Assembly: GCA_958295775.1 (NCBI GenBank)
Contig: CATQHC010000003.1
Location: 1-64,000, forward strand
Source of the DNA: Chloroflexota bacterium
GTDB taxonomy: Bacteria > Chloroflexota > UBA11872 > VXOZ01
Length of the DNA: 64,000 nt
Direction of reading: 5' to 3'
Shown: positions 37,165 through 45,926 of the stretch, piece by piece
Position numbering within the stretch: position 1 is the first letter of the stretch
How the letters are laid out: each line of letters opens with the position of its first letter
Position numbers and translations under genes: made by a program
Notes under the pieces: generated by a model
What the model was told of the DNA's origin: nothing
Seen by the model: the letters and a program-made list of their open reading frames with translations, nothing else
Databases searched by the model: none

Positions 37165-37519
37165 GGTTTGCTTCCCGTGTTCGCTCTTCCTGTTGTTCGC
37201 GCGTTTCGATCTCGGCGATCACCTGGCGCATGGCCTCGGTCAGGTTGTCTTCGGCCCGGGGCGAGAGTTGGGCGCGGGCTTTCAAGGCGTTGAGGAGAAT
37301 ATCCGTCAGTTCCTTGACCGCCTTGATCTTGTCGGACGGTGCGCGTTCGTCTTCTTCCGCGTTGAGCAGTTGGGCGGCGATGCGGCGAATGAGCATGCGC
37401 AACAGTCCGATCTCATCCTGGAGCAGCGGATTGTCGGCGGTGCGCGCCAATGCCGCCAGTTCATGCTCGGCGAAGAGGTCGGCGTAGAGACTCTTGGGTT
37501 GCTTCTTGTCTTGGGTCAC
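37154..37519 (-). CDS. Helical phage-module protein (possible small terminase subunit)
   Basis: The protein is 121 residues, nearly all helical and charged: LQDEIGLLRMLIRRIAAQLLNAEEDERAPSDKIKAVKELTDILLNALKARAQL, then TEAMRQVIAEIETREQQEERTRE. It is the first gene of the minus-strand module, two genes before the large terminase, where small terminase subunits usually lie. No helix-turn-helix is certain. Role inferred from position only. Confidence 0.5.
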   Translation of the reverse strand: MTQDKKQPKSLYADLFAEHELAALARTADNPLLQDEIGLLRMLIRRIAAQLLNAEEDERAPSDKIKAVKELTDILLNALKARAQLSPRAEDNLTEAMRQVIAEIETREQQEERTREANHAE

Positions 37520-37719
37520 CTGGGTATATTCCTTTGCGTGGTGGCTGTGTGCTTCTCAATTGAAGAAACAGTGTTCTGTTTCCCGCTCCCTGCGGCTTTC
37601 CAGCCGGCGCGTCGCAGGGTGGAGCGTTGCGAGCGCGCCACAGGCACGGCCTTTGCCAAGCGTTGCAGGGAGCGTGTCGCTGGTGCTGTGCGGCGCTCGC
37701 CCATGATTTTGGGGCGTGC

Positions 37720-37800
37720 TTTAAGTTATATTCAAAAATAATGTAAAAAATAAGGGGTAAAAGGGGTTGTAATTTTACTATATCTTTACTATACTGGGAA
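37720..37800. promoter_or_regulatory. AT-rich divergent promoter and direct-repeat operator region
   Basis: Plus strand: TTGTAA (37767-37772), 17 nt, TATACT (37790-37795), leading to the LexA-like gene. Within it TTTACTATA occurs twice in direct repeat, 11 nt apart (37775 and 37786). Minus strand: TATAAC (37725-37730) could be the -10 of the structural genes. The segment is strikingly AT-rich against its GC-rich surroundings. The repressor probably binds here. Confidence 0.5.
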
Positions 37801-37855
37801 AAACGCGGTGCAGGATGCCGCTGAGCAGCATCTCGTGATGGAGAGGAGAGTGCAC

Positions 37856-38479
37856 ATGAAAGAAACGCTTATGGATAAGCCACTTACCGGCAAGCAACGG
37901 CAGGTGCTGACGTTTCTCACGCGCGTACAGCAAGAGGGACGCTGGCCCACCTTGGAAGAGATTGCCCGCTGCATCGGCGCGCGTTCACCCGCGGCGGCGC
38001 ACCACCATCTGAAGCGCTTGGAGACCAAGGGCTACCTGCGCCGCACGGCCTGGGGCAGCTACGAACTCACGCCCCAGGTACAACTGCTGGAGGGTCTGGG
38101 GGTTGCGCGTGTACCAATCCGCGGCACGATTGCCGCCGGTACCGGCGTGGAAGCGGTGGAGGCAGTGGAAGACTGGCTCACCGTGGATAGCGTCTTTGCG
38201 CGTCACCCCGACGTCTACGCGCTGCGCGTGCAGGGCGACAGCATGGTGGATGCCTGCGTCTGCGACGGCGACCATGTGCTCATTCGCCCCCAGCCCGCCG
38301 CGGAGAACGGCGAGATGGTGGCGGCCCTGCGCGAAGACGGCACCGCCACGCTGAAGCACCTCCAGCATGAGCGTGGGAAAGTATTCCTCGTGCCCGCCAA
38401 CCCGTATTACCCCACGCTTCCCGGCGACAACATCACCATTCTCGGCAAGGTGATCGGCGTGATCCGCGTATTCGCATGA
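37856..38479 (+). CDS. LexA-like self-cleaving repressor
   Basis: The protein is 207 residues; ATG with GAGAGGAGAG upstream. Residues 10-75 are a LexA-type winged helix (TGKQRQVLTFLTRVQQ, TLEEIARCIGARSPAAAHHHLKRLETKGYLRR). The C-terminal S24 peptidase part has the Ala94-Gly95 cleavage site in TIAAGTG, catalytic Ser129 in GDSMVDA and Lys167 in TATLKHL. It would repress until RecA-stimulated self-cleavage after DNA damage. It diverges from the phage-like operon and so probably controls it, alone or along with SOS genes. Confidence 0.85.
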   Translation: MKETLMDKPLTGKQRQVLTFLTRVQQEGRWPTLEEIARCIGARSPAAAHHHLKRLETKGYLRRTAWGSYELTPQVQLLEGLGVARVPIRGTIAAGTGVEAVEAVEDWLTVDSVFARHPDVYALRVQGDSMVDACVCDGDHVLIRPQPAAENGEMVAALREDGTATLKHLQHERGKVFLVPANPYYPTLPGDNITILGKVIGVIRVFA

Positions 38480-38778
38480 GGGGGAGCCGCAAGTAGAAAC
38501 CGGCAGCAAGGAAGCTCAAGCGCATGGTACGTACCGTTCATCCTTCGACAAGCTCAGAGCCTGCCCCGTACTCGATACAGCGTATCGACACGATACGGGG
38601 GCGAACGGGAAGAATCTCCAACGTGCGGATGAACGTCCGACGCTGTAGAGGCGCTCGCTGTAGGGTCGTTTCGCGAAGCGCCCCTACGCGAAACGACCCC
38701 ACGCAAAACGACCCTATACGAACCGTCCCAACGTTACACACCAGCAACCGTTCCAGTTAACGAAGGAGAGGAAAAGAA
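38480..38778. repeat. Family-B and palindromic repeats between the repressor and sigma-like genes
   Basis: Inverted family-B copy at about 38540-38610 (TTCGACAAGCTCAGAGCCTG, then GATACAGCGTATCGACACG). Next, a run of short variants of TAGGGTCGTTTCGCGAAGCG and CGAAACGACCC (38655-38720). Confidence 0.7.
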
Positions 38779-39498
38779 ATGGCAGCGACAATGCCTTTGA
38801 CACCGTCAACATCTTTGACGAAAGCAACGCCTTTGGCGCAGGCACAGCCCTTGGCGAAAGAGTCGGCATCCGCACAGCCGCGCCACGGGCAAAGTCTGCC
38901 TGACGAACTGTTCGTTACGGTGCAAGCGGCGAAGCAGGGCAACACCACCGCCCAGATGCTGCTCATGGACCGCTTGCGCCTGCCGATGGAGCGCCAAATG
39001 CGGCGTCTCAAGCGGAGCTTCCGCCCGTCAGAGGCGGAGGACGCCCGTCAAGAGGTGCAGCGCCTCTTTCTGGAGTTGCTCTATGAATACGACTATAGGC
39101 GCAACGGCAATTTCGAAGCCTATATGTGCACCATGCTCAAGTGGCGCGTACATAACTTCGGCCGCACCTCCCGGCGCGTCGCGCCGCCGGACCCCGCCCA
39201 CAATCAGTCGCTCAGCGATGAGATTACGGCCTATCTCGCCGAGCAGTGCTTGCGCAAAGACAAGCCCACGGCGGAACCGGCAGTCCACGCCGAGCTTGAG
39301 ATAGCCCTGCAGATGCTCACGCCGAAGCAGAAGACGGTGCTCTACGCGATCTACTGGCAGGACCGTCGGGTGGTGGATATCGCCGCGCGCATGGGCGTGA
39401 GCCCGCAAGCCGTGCGCGCTATCCGCCAGCGTGCGGAAAACATCCTCCGCCGAGAGTTGGAAGCCTGCGGCGCAGCGCCGACAGCCGCTGCACGGTGA
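38779..39498 (+). CDS. Sigma-70-like factor next to the repressor
   Basis: The protein is 239 residues. After a low-complexity start (repeated SxxLAKAxPLAQ-like units), residues about 45-130 match sigma region 2: LFVTVQAAKQGNTTAQMLLMDRL, then EAEDARQEVQRLFLELLYEYDYRRNGNFEAYMCTMLKWRVHNF. Residues about 175-230 are region 4 with a helix-turn-helix: LTPKQKTVLYAIYWQDRRVVDIAARMGVSPQAVRAIRQRAENILRRE. AAGGAGAGG precedes the ATG. It may direct RNA polymerase to the phage-like genes. The linker to region 4 is unusually long. Confidence 0.75.
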   Translation: MAATMPLTPSTSLTKATPLAQAQPLAKESASAQPRHGQSLPDELFVTVQAAKQGNTTAQMLLMDRLRLPMERQMRRLKRSFRPSEAEDARQEVQRLFLELLYEYDYRRNGNFEAYMCTMLKWRVHNFGRTSRRVAPPDPAHNQSLSDEITAYLAEQCLRKDKPTAEPAVHAELEIALQMLTPKQKTVLYAIYWQDRRVVDIAARMGVSPQAVRAIRQRAENILRRELEACGAAPTAAAR

Positions 39499-39615
39499 GG
39501 GACGCTGTATGCGGATAAGTTATAGCCACGCGCTCGCTCGTGAATTCACAGAAAACCGAATACACGGTGCGGCGACTTAAGCAGCGACAAGTAAGTTAAT
39601 GTTGAGATCAAATCG

Positions 39616-39652
39616 AATAGTACCCATCTGCTCGACAAGGCTGGGTACTATT
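39616..39652. other. Perfect 11-bp hairpin in a 447-nt gap
   Basis: AATAGTACCCA (39616-39626) and TGGGTACTATT (39642-39652) around a 15-nt loop. There is no U-run, so it is a poor intrinsic terminator. It stands alone between the sigma-like gene and the restriction-modification genes, where base composition changes; it might mark an insertion boundary. Nothing else in 39499-39945 is convincing. Confidence 0.5.
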
Positions 39653-39945
39653 GTGTACCATCCTCCCAAGTCAATATGAACCCTACATCCACGAGTCTGC
39701 TAGAAGGCATCTCATATCGGATCGACATGCCCAATCCTATGTGTTATCGCGAACTGATCGCCGCGAACGGGCGGAGGTCGAGGAATAGGAAACTGCATAA
39801 AGCATGAGGGGTATGTAGGACAAGACCTACTCAACCTGTAGCACCGTACGGGATGTAAATTCGCCCTGATCACCGACAAGAGTCGCGCCGTCGCCCAAGA
39901 ACGAAACGATGGCATACAGGAAAAGCAAACCATAACGCAACCGAC

Positions 39946-40668
39946 ATGCTTAATGCATCAAGTCAGCGGACACAGACCAAGAAACGTGCTCGGATTGTGC
40001 AAAACGGTTTGCCGACCAACGAGCTAATTCTAAGTGCACATGTGGGGGGAAACGAGAGTGTATTCCCTCAGATACTGTCTCTTTATGTCCCGAATGCAAG
40101 CGTGATTGCAGACGTAACGTACGGTGAAGGCGTATTTTGGCGCAACATTCCTGAAAACCAATACAGAGTTCTCGGAACTGACATCCAGACTGGAGTCGAT
40201 TGTCGCGACTTGCCCTATGAAAATGGTGAGATTGATTGCGTGGTTCTCGATCCGCCTTATATGCATTCTCCAGGCGGCACCGCCCATCAAAGCCAAAGTG
40301 CTTTCGAAGAGTACTATCGGAACAACGAAACAGGCAACAACACAACGAGAAAATACCATGAAGCAGTATTGGAACTGTATGCGGATGCGGGCGTAGAGGC
40401 CCATAGAGTGCTTCGAGATCGCGGAGTCTTCATCGTCAAATGCCAGGACGAGGTGTGCTCCAATCGTCAACGCTTCACCCATGTAGAAGTCATGGAGTCG
40501 TACAGCAAATTGGGCTTTATCCCAGAAGACCTATTTGTCGTAGTTAGAAACAACCGCCCTGGCGTAAGTCGCACTGTGAGGCAGGTCCACGCAAGGAAGA
40601 ATCATTCCTACTTCCTCGTATTTTGGAAGAAAGGAGCCTCCCGGCGCACTTGGAATCCACCAGAATGA
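39946..40668 (+). CDS. DNA methyltransferase (N4/N6-type, DPPY motif)
   Basis: The protein is 240 residues. SAM-binding motif I is VIADVTYGEGVFW; the acidic motif II region is VLGTDIQTG; motif IV is VVLDPPYMHS; then LYADAGVEAHRVLRDRGVFIVKCQDE and a LGFIPEDLFVVVRN. Motif I comes before DPPY. It methylates adenine N6 or cytosine N4 in a short target. The next gene overlaps it by 4 nt (ATGA), which points to a coupled restriction partner. Codon use is AT-richer than the neighbours, a sign of recent transfer. Confidence 0.85.
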   Translation: MLNASSQRTQTKKRARIVQNGLPTNELILSAHVGGNESVFPQILSLYVPNASVIADVTYGEGVFWRNIPENQYRVLGTDIQTGVDCRDLPYENGEIDCVVLDPPYMHSPGGTAHQSQSAFEEYYRNNETGNNTTRKYHEAVLELYADAGVEAHRVLRDRGVFIVKCQDEVCSNRQRFTHVEVMESYSKLGFIPEDLFVVVRNNRPGVSRTVRQVHARKNHSYFLVFWKKGASRRTWNPPE

Positions 40669-41168
40669 ACGCATTAGATTTGTTAGTGAACATTATTCGA
40701 GAACACGCACCAGAGGACATTTGGCAGGACTCACCGCTTATTGGTTATCGAATGCTTGGCAATACAAATCGTGGCGAAATCGGGGAGACGTTCATCCGTC
40801 GATACTTGGAACAGCACGACATTTCAGTCGGAAACGGCAATCGAACATCCCAAACCGATCTCCGCGTTGGAATGTTGTTATTCGAGGTCAAGACAGCATC
40901 CCTAGGGGTGAACCGAACTTTTCAATTCAATCACGTTCGCTTGGATCGAAGCTACGACTATCTCCTGTGTCTCGGCATTTGTCCTCATCAGGTCGTGTTC
41001 AATATGTGGCGCAAGGGGGCGGTTGCTGAAAACCGGGCGGGAACACTAGTACGCATGGCAGAGGGACAAGCAGTGACCTACAAACTTACTAAGAAACTTG
41101 AGGACATGGTAGCTATTACAGAGTTTCCAGCGATGGTGAGAAGCGCGTTGGACGGGGAACAGCGGTGA
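40665..41168 (+). CDS. Candidate type II restriction endonuclease (PD-(D/E)XK fold)
   Basis: The protein is 167 residues, starting inside the methyltransferase stop (ATGA overlap). GEIGETFIRRYLEQHDI gives a helix with an acidic residue near 39, then Asp65 in SQTDLRVG and Glu74/Lys76 in LLFEVKTAS: the D-x8-E-x-K spacing of PD-(D/E)XK nucleases. A later RTFQFNHVRLDRSYDYLLCLG strand-helix fits the fold. The pairing with a DPPY methyltransferase makes restriction the natural reading. I recognise no specific enzyme, so the target site is unknown. Confidence 0.7.
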   Translation: MNALDLLVNIIREHAPEDIWQDSPLIGYRMLGNTNRGEIGETFIRRYLEQHDISVGNGNRTSQTDLRVGMLLFEVKTASLGVNRTFQFNHVRLDRSYDYLLCLGICPHQVVFNMWRKGAVAENRAGTLVRMAEGQAVTYKLTKKLEDMVAITEFPAMVRSALDGEQR

Positions 41169-41560
41169 AGGAGCACAAACCTCTCCAGCGTGCTCTTGCA
41201 AGTCCGATAGATTGGGCTTCCAATTGAACCAGGCGGTGTTGGATGAGGCAATCGACTTCCCCATGGAGTAACGAGAAGCTACTATAGTGCCAAAGCGCGT
41301 TGCCGACTAACCGTGTAACATACGGCAAATCGAACTAGGAATACTCTGAACAAGCCCTTACGAGTCAAACCTGTCCCTCAAGGCGACTGAGTCGGGGAAG
41401 AGTCAAGTCCCAATTCAGGTACTCTCCTGTTAGTGATCTGGCCGCACCGCACGGAAGGCGCGAATTAGGAAGACAGAAGCAAGTAGCAGTGGAAGAAGCT
41501 TGGTAAAGAGCTGTAGACTAAACCGTTTGCCAACCACCAGTCACCGACTGTCGGTTACGC
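41169..41560. other. 392-nt gap without a recognised feature
   Basis: I see no credible gene, palindrome or repeat family here. The composition stays AT-richer as far as about 41350, continuing that of the restriction-modification genes. Confidence 0.5.
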
Positions 41561-42601
41561 TCACGGGGCCGAATTCACCTGCTCCGGCTTGCCGCTTTCC
41601 AGCGAGCGCAGGCCGGCCGCCAGCGTAGCCACGGTCTTGGCGCCTTCCAGGGCATCCACGAGGGGAGTCGCGCCGGTGCGGATGCAGTCGACCAGGTGCG
41701 TCAGCTCGTCCAACACCGGATGGCCGATGGTGCGCCGGAAGGGCATAGTCTGCGCGCCGGCCAAGCCGTCTACGCCCCAGTTCAGCCAGAGTTTCGCTTC
41801 CATCTCCAGCGTGTTGGTGAGCATGGTGCCTTCGGCGCCGTAGGCGTTGAAGTTCACCACGTGCCCCGGCACGCGGCGGATGGCGGACGTTTCCCAGACC
41901 TTGCCGAGACAGCCATTCGCAAACTTGAGAATGCTGATGTAAGTGTCCGGCAGAGGAAACTCCGGCGTGCTGGCGCACTTGTTTGCGTAAAGCGTAATTT
42001 CTGTTACGTCACCCGCCACCCAGCGCACCAGGTCCATGGGGTGCACGCCGCCGCCAAACCAGGCGTTCTGTGGATTTACGGGGTCCTTGCGCCACGGTGT
42101 GCGCTGGTAGACCTGGCGCATATCGTGGATGTAGTCGCTCTCGACGAAGAAGAGTTCGCCCAGCCGCCCTTCTTCCACAAATTGGTGGATGGCCGCGAAT
42201 TGCGGCACAAAGCGGTTGACGTTGCCGACCGCGAACCGCAGGTCCGCCGCCTTCACGCGCCGCACCAGGTCCCAGGCGTGGGCCTCGCTGGTAGTCATGG
42301 GCTTTTCGCACAAGATGTGCTTGCCGTGGGCCAGGGCCACCAGACAGTGCTCGTAGTGCAGGTGGTCCGGCGTGCACACGGAAACCACGTGCACGTCGTC
42401 CCGGTTCACGGCTGCTTCCACGCTACCTGTCGTGACGATGCCGTCGAACTCCTGCCGTGCCTCCGCCAAACGTTCCTCATTGGTATCGCAGAGCGAGACC
42501 AGCCGCACGCCGGGAATCTCCCGATACGCGCGCATGTGGCTGCGTCCCACGCCAAACCCGATCACTGCAACGCCAAGTTCTGCTATGCCAAGTTCGTCCA
42601 T
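41561..42601 (-). CDS. Gfo/Idh/MocA family NAD(P)-dependent oxidoreductase
   Basis: The protein is 346 residues, starting at MDELGIAELGVAVIGFG; the longer frame to 42664 is not needed. The Rossmann loop is VIGFGVGRSHMRAYREIPGVRLVSLCD. The family's EKP motif is seen in HILCEKPMTTSEAH; VVSVCTPDHLHYEHCLVAL precedes it. The C-terminal sheet contains GGGVHPMDLVRWVAG with the active-site His. Members oxidise or reduce sugars and related polyols using NAD(P). Substrate unknown. Upstream lies CTP synthase, not obviously linked. Confidence 0.88.
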   Translation of the reverse strand: MDELGIAELGVAVIGFGVGRSHMRAYREIPGVRLVSLCDTNEERLAEARQEFDGIVTTGSVEAAVNRDDVHVVSVCTPDHLHYEHCLVALAHGKHILCEKPMTTSEAHAWDLVRRVKAADLRFAVGNVNRFVPQFAAIHQFVEEGRLGELFFVESDYIHDMRQVYQRTPWRKDPVNPQNAWFGGGVHPMDLVRWVAGDVTEITLYANKCASTPEFPLPDTYISILKFANGCLGKVWETSAIRRVPGHVVNFNAYGAEGTMLTNTLEMEAKLWLNWGVDGLAGAQTMPFRRTIGHPVLDELTHLVDCIRTGATPLVDALEGAKTVATLAAGLRSLESGKPEQVNSAP

Positions 42602-42882
42602 ATTCTCGCTCTCTTCGAGTGCACTGTGGGTCCCTCTAAAATATCCGCGTGAGGAGAATCTCACGCACCGGCCGTGGGCGATATTGGAACTCCGAGGTTT
42701 CGTCCCTGATTACATTGAGTCTATAGGAAACTACGGCCCTGCATTCTCGCGCTCTCTAGCCCTACCCTTTCACGGTAATTGACACTGCAAAGAGCAGGGG
42801 ACAAGCCCCAGCGCTACTCGGCAAGCCGGAGCCTCCGCACGTCCTCACTACCGGACGAGAGGAATCAAGTAACGGTGGGTAC

Positions 42883-44661
42883 TTATCGTGGCAATTGGCC
42901 GCTGGGTACGGACAATTCCTCGTCTTCCGCGTCGAGCACCGGCGTTGGGGAGAGCATCTCCTCGCTCGCGTCGATCGGCAGCGGCTTCTGATCGCCTTCC
43001 AAGTGCACCCGTTTGCCGGCCTCGACAAATGCCGAGAACAGCGGGTGCGGGCGGTTGGGGCGCGACTTGAACTCCGGATGAAACTGGCTGCCCAAGAAAA
43101 ACGGATGGTCGGTGCGCTCCATGATCTCCGCCAAGCCGCCTTCCGGCCACACACCGCTCACCCGGAAGCCGTGCGCCGCCAGCGCGTGCTTGTAGCGGTC
43201 GTTCAATTCCCAGCGATGGCGGTGGCGTTCGTTGACCAAGGACTTGCCGTAGGCTGCCGCGGCAATCGTGCCCGGTTCAAGCGCGCACGGGTATGAGCCG
43301 AGCCGCATGGTGCCACCCTTTTGCGTCACGCCGCGCTGGCTCTCCATCTGATCGATCACCGGCAGGGGCGTCTGCGGGTCGAACTCGGTGCTATTGGCCT
43401 GTTCGCCCAATACCGCACGCGCGAATTCTATAACGGCAACCTGCAGGCCGAGGCACAGCCCAAGGTAGGGTACCTTATGCTCGCGCGCGTAGCGCGCCGC
43501 CATAATCTTGCCCTCGATCCCGCGCGGGCCGAATCCGCCCGGTACCAGAATGCCGCGCACGCCTCGGAGATGCGCCGCCGCCCCATCGGCTTCCACGTCC
43601 TCGGCGTCCACCCATCTGAGTTCAAGGTTTACCTGATTCTCCGCGCAGGCATGGCGCAACGCCTCGGTCACACTCAGGTAGGCGTCGGGCAACTGCGTGT
43701 ACTTGCCCACGATGGCAATCTCCAACGGATCGTGGTCGCAGGTGACATGCGCCACGATCTCTTTCCACACAGAGAGGTCCGGCGTGCGGTCCGGCAAACG
43801 CAGCGCCCGCACCAGCAAGTTGCCGAGACCAATGTTTTCCAGGTACATGGGCACTTCGTAGATCGACGAGAACGTAACGAGCGGGATTACGGCCGGTTCG
43901 TCCACGTCGCAGAAGAGCGCGATCTTCTCGCGCAGTTCCGGCGGCATTTCGTAGTCGGAACGACAGATTATCATCTCCGGCTGGATGCCCAGCCGGCGCA
44001 GTTCCTGGACGCTATGCTGAGTGGGCTTGGTCTTAAGCTCGCCGGTCGAGCCCATATGCGGGAGCAAGGTCACGTGGATATAGTAGACGTTTTCGCGTCC
44101 CAGGCTGCGCCGCAATTGGCGAATGCTTTCGATGAAGGGCAAGCCCTCGATATCGCCGACCGTGCCGCCCACCTCAACGATGACCACGTCGGCGTTGGTG
44201 GTCTCCCCCACGCGCAGGATGCGCTCGCGAATCTCACTCGTCATGTGGGGGATCATCTGCACCGTGCCGCCCAAGAAATCGCCGCGCCGTTCTTTTTCGA
44301 TGACGTGCTCGAACACTTGCCCGGCAGTCACGTTGCTCTCACGGGTCAGGGGTTCGTCGATGAAGCGCTCGTAGTGGCCCAGATCGAGGTCTGTCTCCGC
44401 GCCGTCGTCCGTGACGAAAACCTCGCCGTGTTGGTAGGGACTCATCGTGCCCGGGTCTACGTTGAAGTAAGGATCGAGCTTTTGAATTGAGACGCGAATC
44501 CCCCGGCTCTTGAGCAAGCGCCCGATGGCTGCCACCGTCACCCCTTTGCCGACGGAAGAAACCACTCCGCCGGTAACGAAGATGTGCTTGGCAACGTGCC
44601 TCGTGTCGGCATTTGCGACGCCGTCCATGTCTTCGACGAATTCTGTCATTTGTTCACTCAC
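42883..44661 (-). CDS. pyrG: CTP synthase
   Basis: The protein is 592 residues, slightly longer than usual because of about 20 extra residues at the N-terminus and a tail after the glutaminase domain. Start GTG at 44661 overlaps the MBL gene stop (GTGA); an ATG at 44649 is the alternative. The synthase domain has HIFVTGGVVSSVGKGVTVAAIG and QKLDPYFNVDPGTMSPYQHGEVFVTDDG; the glutamine amidotransferase domain has the nucleophile in LGLCLGLQ and HPEF near the end. It makes CTP from UTP, ATP and glutamine. Confidence 0.97.
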   Translation of the reverse strand: MSEQMTEFVEDMDGVANADTRHVAKHIFVTGGVVSSVGKGVTVAAIGRLLKSRGIRVSIQKLDPYFNVDPGTMSPYQHGEVFVTDDGAETDLDLGHYERFIDEPLTRESNVTAGQVFEHVIEKERRGDFLGGTVQMIPHMTSEIRERILRVGETTNADVVIVEVGGTVGDIEGLPFIESIRQLRRSLGRENVYYIHVTLLPHMGSTGELKTKPTQHSVQELRRLGIQPEMIICRSDYEMPPELREKIALFCDVDEPAVIPLVTFSSIYEVPMYLENIGLGNLLVRALRLPDRTPDLSVWKEIVAHVTCDHDPLEIAIVGKYTQLPDAYLSVTEALRHACAENQVNLELRWVDAEDVEADGAAAHLRGVRGILVPGGFGPRGIEGKIMAARYAREHKVPYLGLCLGLQVAVIEFARAVLGEQANSTEFDPQTPLPVIDQMESQRGVTQKGGTMRLGSYPCALEPGTIAAAAYGKSLVNERHRHRWELNDRYKHALAAHGFRVSGVWPEGGLAEIMERTDHPFFLGSQFHPEFKSRPNRPHPLFSAFVEAGKRVHLEGDQKPLPIDASEEMLSPTPVLDAEDEELSVPSGQLPR

Positions 44662-45314
44662 TCTTGGGAAACTGCCTCACGGCGCACTTGCGCGCGACTT
44701 TCGAGCAGCACGAGCGTGTTCTGGCCGCTCACTCCCCCGCGTCGGGTGTTGAAGGTTGCGGCGGGCTCCGGCAGTTTCGTGCCAAGCTCGTGCGCCAAGC
44801 GATCCAACGTATGAAAGCGGTCATCGGGGGCGTCCGGCAGGCTGTAGTACATGGGCATCAGCACCTTCGGTTCAAGTTCGCTTGCCAGGTCTGACACTGC
44901 CTGCACACTGATTCGTTCCGGGCCGCCCACAGGTAAGAGCAGCACGTCTACGTTGCCAAGGTCTTCGATCTGGGCGGCGGACGGCGTCTGCCACGGCAGG
45001 CCGAGATGGCAGATTGCCAGTCCTTCCATCTCGAATACGAACGCCGTTACCGGTGGTTGCCCGCGGGCATGCATGGGCACACCCATGATGAAGATGCCGC
45101 CAATTTCGTATTCGCCTGGACCTGAGACGAGCAGACTATGGTCTTCTCGGTTGACGACGGTATCGTCGCAGAGCGCAGATTCGCTAACGGCGACAACGGC
45201 GGCGTTGAGCTTGGGGAGACGCAGTGCGGAGGTCGGTGGATAAGGGTCGGTGATTACCGTCCCGAGCTGGCTGCGCAAGCGGAAACATCCGTTGCCGTAC
45301 CAGGAAATCTCCAC
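44658..45314 (-). CDS. MBL-fold protein with lost metal-binding histidines
   Basis: The protein is 218 residues (GTG start). The overall layout is of the UlaG/Lactamase_B_3 type: ISWYGNGCFRLRSQLGTVITDPYPP, then later GLAICHLGLPWQ, NVDVLLLPVGG and a C-terminal helix. The metal site is damaged: the usual GHSCF is GNGCF, and the segment where HxHxDH should lie reads VAVSESALCDDTVVNRE. It therefore is probably not a zinc hydrolase; it may be a binding or structural relative. It overlaps pyrG by 4 nt, so the two are translated together. Confidence 0.75.
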   Translation of the reverse strand: MEISWYGNGCFRLRSQLGTVITDPYPPTSALRLPKLNAAVVAVSESALCDDTVVNREDHSLLVSGPGEYEIGGIFIMGVPMHARGQPPVTAFVFEMEGLAICHLGLPWQTPSAAQIEDLGNVDVLLLPVGGPERISVQAVSDLASELEPKVLMPMYYSLPDAPDDRFHTLDRLAHELGTKLPEPAATFNTRRGGVSGQNTLVLLESRAQVRREAVSQE

Positions 45315-45926
45315 GCCAATCTACACTCCGGGGCTGGTGGGAAAAACAAAGCGGAAAGTAGTCTGGTTGACTACGAGCATTCTACCACACCACCATACAG
45401 GACGAAAGCCGACGAACTCCATTTTGGTGGGAGACATTCTTGCTAGGTAGTGAATCAAGCATGCGCTCTTACAAAACTGACTCTCTGATTTCCCGGAGAT
45501 TGCCATTGCAGGCCTAGAAATCTATATTGACAGGCGAGCTGTGCTACGAGCCTCGGGCCGTCACTCCGGCGCAGGCCGGAGTCCAGTGCGGGAAGAGCAG
45601 ATGGTTTCCCGCTTTCGCGGGAATAACGGACAATACCTTCGCTCTCGTGGGTGAGCTTCTCGACCGGCAGAAGAATCCAAACCGCGCTTTCTCGACTTCT
45701 TGCCATAGTGCCCCTGCAAATTCCTGGTAAACAGTAGCGCGGGGGCTTGTCCCCCGCTCTTCTATGGAATGGGCGTGGAATCGGACGGATGAATTCCCGC
45801 ATGCGCGGGGATGACGAGCATTGTTACCGCTAAATCTCTTGGTATTTGGGAGGGGATTCCAAGGGTGCCTACGCAGCTCAGCCTACGTACTTCGTTAGAC
45901 AGAAAGGCTGCTTGCGTATCTCACGC
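45315..45926. repeat. 612-nt gap with dispersed palindromes
   Basis: No gene. Family 4-type elements at about 45558-45585 (GTCACTCCGGCGCAGGCCGG) and 45604-45630 (TTTCCCGCTTTCGCGGGAAT) and 45793-45816; family 3 at 45739-45757 (GCGGGGGCTTGTCCCCCGC). Confidence 0.75.

Noticed and set aside
39676-39807. 43-residue ORF starting MNPTSTSLLEGISYRIDMP
   Set aside because: No clear ribosome-binding site and no recognised family; it could be a small gene, but support is too weak.
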